A program made the position numbers and the translations under genes. 64,000 nucleotides of DNA from an uncultured Selenomonadales bacterium (GTDB lineage: Bacteria > Bacillota > Negativicutes > Selenomonadales > Selenomonadaceae): contig OMYB01000007.1 of assembly GCA_900315155.1 (NCBI GenBank), positions 1-64,000 on the forward strand, written 5' to 3'. Under the pieces are notes generated by a model. That model saw only the letters and a list, made by a program, of their open reading frames with translations. It had not been told where the DNA came from and did no database searches. Below are positions 27,321 to 36,628 of the stretch, in pieces; position 1 is the first letter of the stretch, and each line of letters starts with the position of its first letter.

Positions 27321-28784
27321 TTAGAGTTTTGCAATCTTCTGCAGCGTCCCCTCGATGAGGTTGACCTGCGGAGCAACCGTCGCAAGCATGACTTTCTCGT
27401 TCGGGCTGTGGATATCCACGGTCGTCACGCCGATCGAAACCATGTCGAGGCTCGGATTCTTTGCGATGTGGTAGCCGCACTCCAGGCCGGCGTGGATCGT
27501 CTCGACCTTGATGGGACGGCCCATCTGCTCCTGGAACGTATCCGCCATGAGCTTGGCGAGGCGGCTGTTCTTGTTCTCTTTCCAGCCCGGCGCCTTCGTG
27601 CCGATCTCAACGGCAAAGCCCGTGAGCGCGCCGAGCTCCCTGCCCATGAAAATGAACTCGTCCAGCTTGCCATCGATGGAGGAACGCGGGAAGAACTGCA
27701 CGCGCACGCTCTCCTCCGCCATCTCGATGACGCCGAGGTTCGCCGAGGTCTCGACGAGGCCCGGGACGACCGTGGACATCGCGTAGACGCCCGTGTGCAG
27801 AAGCGTCAGCAGGTTCAGCAGGCGCTTGAGGTCGCCGTCCTTCAGCACGTGCTCCGGCATCTCCTCACTCGTGCTGAGCTCAAAGAACAGATCCGCATCC
27901 ACGCCGCCGTAGATGGCGAGGAAACGATGTTTCTCGGCCTCGATGACGGCCTGCAGATCCGCGCGCGGCAGATCCGTGACGAACGTGACCTTTGCCGCAT
28001 CCGGGATCGCATTGGCCGCCTTGCCGCCCGTAAACGAAGCGAGCTCAATATGGCCCTGCCGTGCGAGTCCCTGCAGCAGGAAAGCCATCGTGCGGATGGC
28101 GTTGCCGCGGCCGTCGCCGATGCGCTCGCCGGAGTGGCCGCCCTTGAGCCCCTTGAGTGCGAGAGACCAGGCCTGCTTGCCCTCTGGCTCCACGCGGTCG
28201 AGCTTGCGCGCAAAGTTGATATGGACAGAACCAGCGCTGCCGACCGTCATCTCATCGTAGTTTTCGCTGTCGCAGTTGATGAGGAACTGCGCATCCGTGA
28301 GATGCTCGGCCGCAAGGTTGATGGAACCCGTCATGCCGACCTCCTCATCGACCGTCACGATGAGGCGCAGCGGGCCGTGATCTTTGGCATGCTGCAGGAT
28401 GTACATGCCGATGGCGACACCGATGCCGTCATCGCCGCCGAGGCTCGTGCCGACTGCCTCGAGATATTCATCCGTGCGGTTCAGCTTGAGCGCATCCTTC
28501 AGCGGGTCAAACGCTACGCCCTCCTCTGCGACGCAGACCATATCCATGTGGCCCTGCAGGATCGTGAGCGGTGCGTTCTCAAAGCCAGGCGTAGCCGGTG
28601 CATCCGCAATGATGTTGTTTACGGCATCCTGCGTGACCTGGCAGCCAAGTTCCGTCAGATGCTGTTTGAGATAATCGCTGACAGCCTTCTCGTGCCCGGA
28701 CTTGCGCGGAATCTGCGTCAACGGCTCGAACTCTTTCAGGACACCCTCAAGAATCTCTTTATTTTCTGCGCTTTTCTTTTCCAT
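27321..28784 (-). CDS. PepD-type aminoacyl-histidine dipeptidase (M20C)
   Basis: The product is 487 residues and matches cytosolic beta-Ala-His/Xaa-His dipeptidases. The di-zinc ligands lie in ILQGHMDMV (near residue 76), GTSLGGDDGIGVA (near 112) and VDEEVGMTGS (near 145). A lid domain follows, including GGHSGERIGDGRGNA, and the final metal His lies in IHAGLECG. The ATG at 28784 follows GAAGGAG. It stands between sepF and the DUF2325 gene, separated from sepF by a terminator, so it is probably transcribed separately. Confidence 0.94.
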   Translation of the reverse strand: MEKKSAENKEILEGVLKEFEPLTQIPRKSGHEKAVSDYLKQHLTELGCQVTQDAVNNIIADAPATPGFENAPLTILQGHMDMVCVAEEGVAFDPLKDALKLNRTDEYLEAVGTSLGGDDGIGVAIGMYILQHAKDHGPLRLIVTVDEEVGMTGSINLAAEHLTDAQFLINCDSENYDEMTVGSAGSVHINFARKLDRVEPEGKQAWSLALKGLKGGHSGERIGDGRGNAIRTMAFLLQGLARQGHIELASFTGGKAANAIPDAAKVTFVTDLPRADLQAVIEAEKHRFLAIYGGVDADLFFELSTSEEMPEHVLKDGDLKRLLNLLTLLHTGVYAMSTVVPGLVETSANLGVIEMAEESVRVQFFPRSSIDGKLDEFIFMGRELGALTGFAVEIGTKAPGWKENKNSRLAKLMADTFQEQMGRPIKVETIHAGLECGYHIAKNPSLDMVSIGVTTVDIHSPNEKVMLATVAPQVNLIEGTLQKIAKL

Positions 28785-28826
28785 CGAAAAAGACTCCTTC
28801 CTGCCATCCATCCGGCAGCAATACAC

Positions 28827-28860
28827 AAAAAAAGCCAGGCAATTGCATCACTGCCTGGCT
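28827..28860 (-). terminator. rho-independent terminator after sepF
   Basis: A perfect 9-bp stem (AGCCAGGCA/TGCCTGGCT) is followed on the minus strand by a run of seven T. It separates sepF from the dipeptidase gene. Confidence 0.87.
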
Positions 28861-28892
28861 CCATATCCTAAGTTACTTCACAACGGGGCAGC

Positions 28893-29471
28893 TCACTCCG
28901 GCCGAGCCTTCACAGGATCCGCCTCGGTAATCTCCACACCTTTCGGCACATAAAGGACGATGCAGCTGGAAACACGTTTTGGCGTCGCATCGAGAACATA
29001 GCACGCACCATTGAGAAAATCGCAGATGCGGCGCTGCTCCAGGCCCTCCAGTTTCTCATAATTGACCACAGCACCCTTGCCGCTGCGGATATCATCCGCA
29101 ATCTGCGTAACCTGGTCAAAATTCGACGGAGCATAGACGTGCACATTCAGATGACCGACTTTCGTCGTGTGAAGCGTGAGCTTCGGGCGATCCGAATCAT
29201 GGTCGCGGCCGAATATGCGGTGTGAACGTCTTCTCTCCTCAGAAGCAGAGCTGGACGGCGTTCCCGTAAAGAAATACTCCGGAGCACCATTCGCTACCTG
29301 ACGGACCTCATAACCGGCCTCTTCTGCCGTCGTCTCTGCAGCACGCACAGTTTTTGCCTGCTGTTTTGCCTCCTCGAGGATATCCTCTTCCTCGATTTCC
29401 TCATTTACCACAGGAAAAAACAGATCGACCGCATTGCTTACTTTGCTTTTTACTTTGTCCAGGAGCTCCAT
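28893..29471 (-). CDS. sepF: cell division protein SepF
   Basis: The product is 192 residues. SepF anchors FtsZ filaments to the membrane in Firmicutes and related lineages. The N-terminal amphipathic helix (MELLDKVKSKVSNAVDLFF), an acidic linker and the C-terminal SepF domain (NVHVYAPSNFDQVTQIADD, ICDFLNGACYVLDATPKRVS) are all present. The ATG at 29471 follows GGAAGGA; 17 upstream in-frame codons have no signal. It stands alone rather than in the usual division cluster, behind a promoter region with DnaA-box-like sites. Confidence 0.94.
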   Translation of the reverse strand: MELLDKVKSKVSNAVDLFFPVVNEEIEEEDILEEAKQQAKTVRAAETTAEEAGYEVRQVANGAPEYFFTGTPSSSASEERRRSHRIFGRDHDSDRPKLTLHTTKVGHLNVHVYAPSNFDQVTQIADDIRSGKGAVVNYEKLEGLEQRRICDFLNGACYVLDATPKRVSSCIVLYVPKGVEITEADPVKARPE

Positions 29472-29530
29472 ATCATCTCGTCCTTCCAGCTCGTCCAATC
29501 CATACCATAACCATGATTCCAAATAGAGAT

Positions 29531-29600
29531 TTATCCACAGATATAGACTTATCCACCATTAACTGTTGATAATTATAGCACAGCAAACAGGAAAAAGCAA
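29531..29600 (-). promoter_or_regulatory. sepF promoter with DnaA-box-like sites
   Basis: On the minus strand TTGCTT (29595-29600) and TATAAT (29572-29577) are 17 bases apart. Immediately downstream of the predicted start lie TTATCCACA (29531-29539, matching the TTATNCACA DnaA-box consensus) and TTATCCACC (29549-29557), 18 bases apart in the same orientation. A weaker inverted relative TTATCAACA (29564-29572) abuts the -10. The placement would suit repression by DnaA; binding is inferred only from sequence. Confidence 0.55.
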
Positions 29601-29653
29601 AAACTCTGGGCAAAAAAATCGAAAATTTATCGATTTTCCGCTCAGAGTTTTTA
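29598..29653 (-). terminator. terminator region after typA
   Basis: Two nested inverted repeats (outer AAAACTCTG/CAGAGTTTT, inner AAAATCGA/TCGATTTT) are flanked by T-tracts on the minus strand, about 50 bases past the typA stop. The right edge touches the sepF -35 element. Confidence 0.7.
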
Positions 29654-29703
29654 TTTTTCACGCGTTTTCAAACGCGTATTCGTAATTTTTGCTTTTCCCG
29701 CTC

Positions 29704-31527
29704 TTACTTGCGTGCATTTTTCGCATCACGGCCGCGAGTCTTGCGGTCGAGAATGGACTTGCGCATGCGGATGTTCTTCGGCGTAACCTCGACCATCTCG
29801 TCGCTGTTGATGTACTCGATGGCCTGCTCGAGGGAGAGGATACGCGGCGGCGTGAGGCGGATGGCCTCATCCGAGGAGGACGTACGCATGTTGGAAACGT
29901 TCTTCTTCTTGCACGGGTTGATATCGATATCGTTCTCGCGGGAGTTCTCACCGACGATCATGCCTTCGTAGACCTGCTCGCCCGGTCCGATGAACATCGT
30001 GCCGCGATCCTGCAACGTGTAGATACCATAGCCTGTCGTCTCGCCCTGCTCGAAAGCAACGAGCGAACCGCGCGTACGGCCTGGGATATCGCCTTTGTAC
30101 GGAGCATAGCCGTGGAAGACGTGGTTCATGATGCCGTTGCCTTTCGTGCTCGTGAGGAGCTCGGAACGGAAACCGATGAGGCCGCGCGCCGGAATCGTGA
30201 ACTCGAGCAGCATGTAGCCCGGTTTCTCCGTCATGTTCGTGAGCTCAGCCTTACGCGTGCCGAGGCCCTCCATGACAGCGCCCATGTACTCCTGCGGAAC
30301 CTCGACCGTGAGACTCTCGATTGGCTCGCAGAGCTGGCCGTTGATCGTCTTGTAGACAACTTCCGGCTTGCCGACCTGCAGCTCGTAGCCCTCGCGGCGC
30401 ATCTCTTCGATGAGGATGGACAGATGCAGCTCGCCGCGGCCGGAGACCTTGAACACATCCGGGGAGTCCGTCTCCTCGACCTTCATGGCGACGTTCGTCT
30501 CGACCTCGCGGAACAGGCGCTCGCGCAGGTGGCGGGACGTGACGAACTGGCCTTCACGGCCTGCGAACGGGCTCGTGTTGACACCGAACGTCATGGACAG
30601 CGTCGGCTCGTCAATGTTGATCGTCGGCAGGGCCTCCGGATTATCCGCATCCGTAACCGTGTAGCCGATGGAGACCTCGCCGAGACCCGTGAGGGCGACG
30701 ATCTCGCCCATGCCGGCCTCCGGCACCTCGACGCGCTTCAGCCCCTGGTAGACAAAGACCTTGCCGATACGAGCCTTGTACTCGTTATCGCCGTTCGTGA
30801 CGACGACGTTCTGGTTCGTCTTGACCTTGCCGCGGATGATGCGGCCGATAGCCACGCGGCCGACGAAGGAATCTGCCTCCAGCGTCGTAACCATCATCTG
30901 GAGCGGGCCTTCCGGATCGCCTTTCGGTGCCGGCAGCTCTTTGATGATCGTCTCCATGAGCGGCTCGAGGTTATCGTTGTTGTCCTCCATGTGGTACTTG
31001 GCGATACCATCGCGGGCAGAGCAGTAGATCACCGGGAAGTCGAGCTGATCGTCATCGGCATCGAGCTCCATGAACAGCTCGAGAACCTCATCGTAGACGT
31101 CATCGACGCGCTGGTTCGGCTTATCGATCTTGTTGATGACAACGATCGGCTTCAGATGCTGCTCGAGTGCCTTGCGCAGGACGTACTTCGTCTGCGGCAT
31201 CGGGCCCTCGAAAGAGTCGACGAGCAGCAGAACGCCATCGACCATGTTCAGGACACGCTCAACCTCGCCGCCGAAGTCTGCATGCCCCGGGGTATCGACG
31301 ATGTTGATCTTCGTACCATTATACATGATGGCCGTATTCTTCGACAGGATCGTGATACCGCGCTCACGCTCGATATCGCCGGAGTCCATGACGCGCTCAG
31401 CGACCTGCTCGTTGGAACGGAACACATGACTCTGCTTGAGCATGGCATCGACCAGCGTCGTCTTACCATGGTCGACGTGGGCGATAATAGCAACATTTCT
31501 CAGCTTGTCATTCGTTACGATACTCAT
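29704..31527 (-). CDS. typA: translational GTPase TypA/BipA
   Basis: The product is 607 residues, the expected length. The GTPase motifs are complete: [10 protein letters not shown] near residue 15, the [12 protein letters not shown] switch near 77, NKIDKP near 131 and CSARDG. Domains II, III, V and the BipA-specific C-terminus follow ([35 protein letters not shown]). TypA helps 50S assembly and translation under stress. The ATG at 31527 gives the usual N-terminus; a TTG nine bases upstream is an alternative closer to GGAGG. Confidence 0.97.
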   Translation of the reverse strand: MSIVTNDKLRNVAIIAHVDHGKTTLVDAMLKQSHVFRSNEQVAERVMDSGDIERERGITILSKNTAIMYNGTKINIVDTPGHADFGGEVERVLNMVDGVLLLVDSFEGPMPQTKYVLRKALEQHLKPIVVINKIDKPNQRVDDVYDEVLELFMELDADDDQLDFPVIYCSARDGIAKYHMEDNNDNLEPLMETIIKELPAPKGDPEGPLQMMVTTLEADSFVGRVAIGRIIRGKVKTNQNVVVTNGDNEYKARIGKVFVYQGLKRVEVPEAGMGEIVALTGLGEVSIGYTVTDADNPEALPTINIDEPTLSMTFGVNTSPFAGREGQFVTSRHLRERLFREVETNVAMKVEETDSPDVFKVSGRGELHLSILIEEMRREGYELQVGKPEVVYKTINGQLCEPIESLTVEVPQEYMGAVMEGLGTRKAELTNMTEKPGYMLLEFTIPARGLIGFRSELLTSTKGNGIMNHVFHGYAPYKGDIPGRTRGSLVAFEQGETTGYGIYTLQDRGTMFIGPGEQVYEGMIVGENSRENDIDINPCKKKNVSNMRTSSSDEAIRLTPPRILSLEQAIEYINSDEMVEVTPKNIRMRKSILDRKTRGRDAKNARK

Positions 31528-31638
31528 TCTGTGCAATCTGCCTCCTGTATGTCACACGAAAGAAAAGGATACAAGCATGATTTGTATCCTGGACTTCAAG
31601 GTTTATACCGTTTTATCAACGTGGTAAAATCTTTACCT

Positions 31639-31668
31639 ATAATAGCACAACCTCTGGTATACTGGCAA
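31639..31668 (-). promoter_or_regulatory. candidate promoter of typA
   Basis: TTGCCA (31663-31668) and TATTAT (31639-31644) are 18 bases apart on the minus strand, about 110 bases before typA. The 278-base gap between typA and the divergent polyphosphate genes holds nothing else that could be identified with confidence. Confidence 0.45.
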
Positions 31669-31805
31669 GAGTTTTCCGAAAAAGCTTTTGTCCATTGATG
31701 TCCGTTAATTTTTCGTAAAACTTGCCCATTTTGTCATTCCAAACAGGATTTTTTGCTTTCTTCTGTAATATTATATAGTGAGAAAAACATTTAGGAGGTG
31801 GAGAC

Positions 31806-33335
31806 ATGGCTCTGAAAAAATCCAATCTCTACGGAGTCATCTATATGTCCACGGCAAAGCTCGAACTGCTGATCGCTGACCTCAAAACGCACGAGATCAT
31901 CGAGCGCGCGACGTCGCCGAGCTTTACCCAGGTCTATGACAAATCCATGATCTATCACGCAGAAATGGAAACGATTGTCTCGGCGCTGAACGGCTTCCAG
32001 CAGATCCTCGCCGACTACGGCGTGAAAGAATACCACTTTTGGGCGAGCCAGCAGCTCATCGACGATATCACGGCACGTTATCTCACGGAACAGATCTACA
32101 ACCGCACGGGTCTCACCGTGCAATGGCTGAGCACGAGTCAGCTCAACTATTTCCGCGCCGTCTCGCTCGTCGCGCACACGGCGGAGTCGAAAGGTCTCAG
32201 CAAGCGCACGTCGTACCTGCTCTACATCGGTTCCGCCGGTGCGACACTTTCGAAGTTCCGCGACCGCGAATTCATCCAGAGCTGGAACATCCGCATCGGC
32301 TACCTCGAGATTGACCAGCTCATGGCAGCACTGCGCAACTCGGCGAATGCCCCTTACGAGATACTCGAAGATTACATCGGCAGCAAACTCGCCTACCTCG
32401 GCACCGAGCTCGCCGAGGCACAAGATGAAAATGCCATGATCGTTCTGCAGGGATTCACGGGACTTGCGAATCTCCTGCTCGATGACTCGGAACGCACGGC
32501 GAAGGTTCCCCTGAAGAAGTATCAGGAGCTCAACCAGAAACTCATGGCCGACTCCGTGCCGCACATCCAGAAGAAGCTGCGGCTCGATGCAACGACCGCC
32601 CGGCACGTCGTCCCCGGCATGCTCATCGTGAACCGTCTCCTCCACTATATTCATGCAGAGGAAATCTGGCTCACGCGCCTCAACATCTGGGATGGCCTGG
32701 CCCTGCAGGTAGCCCGCGACCGTGGGATGCTGAAACAGGACATCGAGGCCATCACGCTGACTTCGTCCATCAACATCGCGAACCGCTATCTCACAGACGA
32801 TGCACACCGCGACATGTCCCTGCGCATCGCGCTCCATCTTTTCGATCAGCTCAAAAAACTCCATCACCTCACGGCGCGCGACCGCCTGTTGCTCGCCGTC
32901 GGCATCAATGTCGCCGACATCGGCAACTACATCAGCCAGGACGAGCACTATCATCACTCCTACTATGTCCTGAAAGCGAACCCGATCATTGGCCTTTCGG
33001 ACAAGGAAAACACCATCATCGCCGAACTTGCACGCTACCACAGCGCCGAAGCCCCACGCGTCGAGCAGCACCACTACAACCAGCTTCCGCCGGACGTCCA
33101 GATGCGCATGGCAAAACTCGTCGCCATCGTCCGTATTGCCGATGCCCTCGACGATTCGCATCAGCAAAAAATCTCGAAGCTGACCGTATCGCTGCGCGAC
33201 AACGAGTTACGTCTCACGGCCTACTCCACGCAGGATCTGGCCCTTGAGGAATGGGCATTCGCCAACAAAGCGAAACTGTTTTACGAGGTATACGGCATCA
33301 AAGCTGTCCTGAAACAACGGAGGTCTGAAGCATGA
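31806..33335 (+). CDS. degenerate Ppx/GppA-like protein with HD-like C-terminal domain (probable pseudoenzyme)
   Basis: The product is 509 residues with the overall layout of exopolyphosphatase: two ASKHA half-domains, then an HD-like region from about residue 330. The catalytic signatures are lost. VIYMSTAKLELLI replaces the usual VIDxGSNxxRLLI, WLSTSQLNYFRA stands where the Glu-rich GEEEA should be, YIGSAGATLSKF replaces DxGGGSTE, and INVADIG replaces the LLHDIG of the HD motif. It is therefore unlikely to be an active phosphatase and may instead bind polyphosphate or a nucleotide and act on Ppk. AGGAGGTGGA precedes the ATG, and its stop overlaps the ppk start by four bases. Confidence 0.82.
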   Translation: MALKKSNLYGVIYMSTAKLELLIADLKTHEIIERATSPSFTQVYDKSMIYHAEMETIVSALNGFQQILADYGVKEYHFWASQQLIDDITARYLTEQIYNRTGLTVQWLSTSQLNYFRAVSLVAHTAESKGLSKRTSYLLYIGSAGATLSKFRDREFIQSWNIRIGYLEIDQLMAALRNSANAPYEILEDYIGSKLAYLGTELAEAQDENAMIVLQGFTGLANLLLDDSERTAKVPLKKYQELNQKLMADSVPHIQKKLRLDATTARHVVPGMLIVNRLLHYIHAEEIWLTRLNIWDGLALQVARDRGMLKQDIEAITLTSSINIANRYLTDDAHRDMSLRIALHLFDQLKKLHHLTARDRLLLAVGINVADIGNYISQDEHYHHSYYVLKANPIIGLSDKENTIIAELARYHSAEAPRVEQHHYNQLPPDVQMRMAKLVAIVRIADALDDSHQQKISKLTVSLRDNELRLTAYSTQDLALEEWAFANKAKLFYEVYGIKAVLKQRRSEA

Positions 33336-35503
33336 GCAAGAAAAAGAATAAGATACAGAAGCAGTACGAAGCGATGCCGGAGCTCTTCACGAACCGCGAG
33401 CTCTCCTGGCTGGACTTCAATGACCGCGTGCTCGAGGAGGCACGAGACCCAGAGAATCCGCTGCTCGAGCGCTGCAATTTCCTCGGCATCACGCAAAGCA
33501 ATGTCGACGAATTTTTCATGGTCCGCGTGGCCTCGCTGAACAAGCTCGCCGCTGCCGGTATCCATACGACCGACCCGTCCGGCCTCACACCGCAGGAGCA
33601 GGTCGATGCCGTCAACGCAAAGGAGCACGCCGCCGTCGAGCGCCGCTACTCCACGTACAACCGCTCCCTGCTGCCACTTCTTGAGAAACAGGGCATCTGT
33701 ATCCTGAAACCGGAAGAACTGGACGAGAAACAAACGGAGACGATCCAGCGCTATTTCAACGACGAGCTCTATCCGGTTCTTACGCCGATGGCGGAAGATT
33801 CCTCCCGCCCGTTTCCATTCCTGCAGAACAACTCACTGAACCTCGCCATCCGCCTCGTCGACCCGGAGAAAGATGAGCATCTCTTCGCCACGCTGCGCGT
33901 GCCGGACCTCTTTCCCCGTCTCGTGAAGGTCTCCGGCGCCCCGAACACCTTCGTGCTGCTCGAAAACATCATCCGCCAGTTCCTCGGCACGCTGTTCCAT
34001 GGCTATAACGTCGAGAGTGCCTCGGCGTACCGCCTCATTCGCGATATGGACCTTGACGTGGCTGAGCACGACAGTTCCGACCTGCTGCGTGCCGTCAAGG
34101 ATCAGCTTCGCGAACGTGAGCACGGCAACGTCATGCGCCTCGAAATCGAGAGCACTATGGACGGCGAGCTCTGCGACCATCTCATCCAAACGCTCCGCGT
34201 CTCCCCGAGCACCGTCTACCGCATCAACGGCCCGATCGACCTCACATTCCTCAAGAAACTCGGCGGCATGGTCACGGGACACGACGACCTGAAATACGCT
34301 TCCTACGACAGCTACCGCGTCCCCGAGCTCACAGACCGCGAAAGCAACATCTTCGCCGCCATCCGCGAAAAGGACTTCCTCGTCCAGCATCCCTATGATT
34401 CCTTTGATGCCGTCGTCAACTTCATCCGCCAGGCTTCGATGGACGACGATGTCCTCGCCATCAAGATGACGCTCTACCGCGTTTCGGGCAACTCGCCGAT
34501 CATCAAATATCTCGGGCGCGCCGCCCAGCTCGGGAAGCAGGTCACGGTTCTCGTCGAAGTCAAGGCGCGTTTCGATGAGGAAAACAACGTCAAATGGGCG
34601 ATGCAGCTGGAAAAGATGGGCTGCCATGTCATCTACGGTCTCGTCGGCCTCAAGACGCACTCGAAGATCGCACTTGTCATCCGCCATGACGACGACGGCA
34701 TCCGCCGTTACATCCACCTCGGCACGGGCAACTACAACGATGTCACGGCGCGGTTCTACACGGATATGGGACTCTTCACCTGCAACCGTGACATGGGCAT
34801 CGATGCGACGAATCTCTTCAACATGCTCTCCGGTTTTTCGCGCCCGCCGTATTTCCGCGAACTGCGCATCTCGCCGAACCACATCCGCGAATTCATCTAC
34901 CAGAAAATCGATGATGAAATCGCAGCAGCCCTCGAGGGCCGCACGGCGCGCATCAAAATGAAGATGAACTCCCTCTCCGATTCCGGCGTCATCGCGAAGC
35001 TCTACGAGGCATCATCCGCCGGCGTCAAGATCCAGCTCATCGTTCGCGGCATCTGCTGCCTGCGCAACGAAGTCCCGGATATCAGCGACAACATCGAGGT
35101 ACACAGCATCGTCGGCCGCTTCCTTGAGCACAGCCGCATCTATTATTTCTACGCGGACGGTGCCGAGGAAACCTATCTCGCCTCTGCGGATATGATGACG
35201 CGCAACCTGAACCGCCGCGTCGAGATTCTCTTCCCCATCCTGCAGCAGGACTGCAAGAAACGCACGCAGGAAATCTTCGAGGATATGTGGCGGGATAACG
35301 TCAAGTCCCGCGTGCTCCATCATAAAGACTGGGTACGCATCGACCGCCGTGGCCTTGCCCTGTTCGACTCGCAGCAGAACTTCATCGATCAGGCCGGGCG
35401 CCTCGTCGAGAAACGCCGCAAAGAGCAGAAGGCACAGAAGGAAGAAGCGGATGTGTTCCAGCCCATGACGAAGCATGAGGATGAACTCGCCGGCGACGAA
35501 TAA
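33332..35503 (+). CDS. ppk: polyphosphate kinase 1
   Basis: The product is 723 residues and matches Ppk1, which reversibly makes polyphosphate from ATP at the membrane. The N-domain begins FTNRELSWLDFNDRVLEEA. The phosphate-accepting His lies in GLKTHSKIALVIR (near residue 446), and a second phospholipase-D-like motif, FLEHSRIYYF, lies near 600. IHLGTGNYND precedes the C-terminal domains. All expected active-site residues are visible. Start overlap (ATGA) with the upstream Ppx-like gene implies tight co-expression. An Lys/Glu-rich tail ends the protein. Confidence 0.97.
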   Translation: MSKKKNKIQKQYEAMPELFTNRELSWLDFNDRVLEEARDPENPLLERCNFLGITQSNVDEFFMVRVASLNKLAAAGIHTTDPSGLTPQEQVDAVNAKEHAAVERRYSTYNRSLLPLLEKQGICILKPEELDEKQTETIQRYFNDELYPVLTPMAEDSSRPFPFLQNNSLNLAIRLVDPEKDEHLFATLRVPDLFPRLVKVSGAPNTFVLLENIIRQFLGTLFHGYNVESASAYRLIRDMDLDVAEHDSSDLLRAVKDQLREREHGNVMRLEIESTMDGELCDHLIQTLRVSPSTVYRINGPIDLTFLKKLGGMVTGHDDLKYASYDSYRVPELTDRESNIFAAIREKDFLVQHPYDSFDAVVNFIRQASMDDDVLAIKMTLYRVSGNSPIIKYLGRAAQLGKQVTVLVEVKARFDEENNVKWAMQLEKMGCHVIYGLVGLKTHSKIALVIRHDDDGIRRYIHLGTGNYNDVTARFYTDMGLFTCNRDMGIDATNLFNMLSGFSRPPYFRELRISPNHIREFIYQKIDDEIAAALEGRTARIKMKMNSLSDSGVIAKLYEASSAGVKIQLIVRGICCLRNEVPDISDNIEVHSIVGRFLEHSRIYYFYADGAEETYLASADMMTRNLNRRVEILFPILQQDCKKRTQEIFEDMWRDNVKSRVLHHKDWVRIDRRGLALFDSQQNFIDQAGRLVEKRRKEQKAQKEEADVFQPMTKHEDELAGDE

Positions 35504-35547
35504 CCAAGCCCCTGTCAGGCAAAAGAAAACTACATAAAGAAAAGAGG

Positions 35548-35626
35548 AAAATACCCCCTTTCCGACGAATTGAATGCATAGAATCCCATCGACGTATACA
35601 TGCATCCGAAGGAAAGAGGGTATTTT
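35548..35626 (+). promoter_or_regulatory. long-range hairpin sequestering the ribosome-binding site of the second Ppx gene
   Basis: A 16-base arm (35548-35563, AAAATACCCCCTTTCC) pairs with 35611-35626 (GGAAAGAGGGTATTTT) with one mismatch. The loop holds two ATGCAT palindromes (35574-35579 and 35600-35605). The right arm is the ribosome-binding site of the following gene (ATG at 35630) and is followed by a short T-rich run, so the same hairpin could attenuate transcription from ppk or hide the ribosome-binding site. Confidence 0.6.
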
Positions 35627-35629
35627 TAT

Positions 35630-36577
35630 ATGCAGAAAAACATCGAAAGTGTCGCCGTTATCGACTTGGGCTCGAACTCCTGCCGCATGCAGGTCACGCA
35701 GATCATCAACGGCAGTTTTCTCAAAACAGGAACGCAGCTCAAAGAGTACGTGCGCCTCTCCGAAGGCATGGGACCAGAAAAAACCCTGAAGCCGGAGCCG
35801 ATCGCGCGCACGCTTGCCACGCTGAAGACGTTCAAGAACACCTACGATAAACTCCCGAACCTCCACCTCATCGCCATCGCGACGGCTGCCGCCCGCCAGG
35901 CCGCGAACCAGAAGGAGTTCCTCGACCTCGTCAAGAAAGAGACGGGCATCGCGTTCAACGTCATCCCCGGCGAGGAAGAGGCGCGCCTGGACTATCTCGG
36001 CGTCGTGCGCACGCTGCCCGTCGATGACTGCCTCATCGTGGATACCGGCGGTGCGAGCACCGAGCTCATCCTGGTAAAAGACGGCGAAGCTAATGAGCGC
36101 ATCAGCATCCCCTTTGGAGCGGTCACGAACTCCGCCGATTTCAACCTGGGAGACAAGATTTCGGCCGTGAATCTCTTCGATGCCATGACGTTTGTCGAGC
36201 AGGCCCTCTTCGAGATTCCTTGGATTCATGAAGCATACGAGATGCCGCTTGTCTGCCTCGGCGGCAGCAACCGTTCCCTCGCGAAGATTTCCCGCCGTCG
36301 CCTCGACTGCGACCCGGATGACATCCCGGATCTCCACGGCTACACGATTTCCGTCGCCGACGCCATCGAAATCATGCGCGAGCTCATCGGCACAGACAAG
36401 AAGGGCCGTGAGAACATCCCCGGTCTCACGAAATCCCGCTCCGACGTCATCGTCGGCGGCCTCATCCCGCTCACGATCATCATGCGCGTCTGCCACATCA
36501 GCGAAGTCGTCTGCTCCGCACACGGCCTTCGCGAAGGTGCCCTCTTTGACTATTTGGACTCGAAAAAGAAAAAATAA
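35630..36577 (+). CDS. Ppx/GppA-family phosphatase (exopolyphosphatase or pppGpp phosphohydrolase)
   Basis: The product is 315 residues, two ASKHA half-domains without the HD extension. Unlike the gene before ppk, the catalytic motifs are intact: VIDLGSNSCRMQV near residue 11, IATAAARQAANQ, VIPGEEEARLDYLG near 119 and VDTGGASTELIL near 141. It would hydrolyse polyphosphate and/or pppGpp; the two cannot be separated by eye. The ATG at 35630 follows GGAAAGAGGG, which is part of a hairpin. It completes a ppx-like/ppk/ppx cluster of a kind also known in lactobacilli. Confidence 0.92.
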   Translation: MQKNIESVAVIDLGSNSCRMQVTQIINGSFLKTGTQLKEYVRLSEGMGPEKTLKPEPIARTLATLKTFKNTYDKLPNLHLIAIATAAARQAANQKEFLDLVKKETGIAFNVIPGEEEARLDYLGVVRTLPVDDCLIVDTGGASTELILVKDGEANERISIPFGAVTNSADFNLGDKISAVNLFDAMTFVEQALFEIPWIHEAYEMPLVCLGGSNRSLAKISRRRLDCDPDDIPDLHGYTISVADAIEIMRELIGTDKKGRENIPGLTKSRSDVIVGGLIPLTIIMRVCHISEVVCSAHGLREGALFDYLDSKKKK

Positions 36578-36589
36578 ACGGGTATAACA

Positions 36590-36628
36590 AAAATACTGCC
36601 ACCGTAAAAATTACGGTGGCAGTATTTT
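36590..36628. terminator. bidirectional terminator after the Ppx gene
   Basis: A long perfect stem (AAATACTGCCACCGTA and complement, five-base loop) ending in TTTTT on the plus strand and A/T-rich on the other side. It also lies directly at the stop of the convergent small gene. Confidence 0.9.

Noticed and set aside
29531-29557. Replication origin at the DnaA-box-like pair
   Set aside because: Only two good boxes and one weak one, no dnaA, dnaN or AT-rich unwinding region beside them; regulation of sepF is the simpler reading.
29689-31698. Open frame of 669 codons on the plus strand opposite typA
   Set aside because: Exact antisense shadow of a complete typA, with repetitive Leu/Asp/Arg composition.
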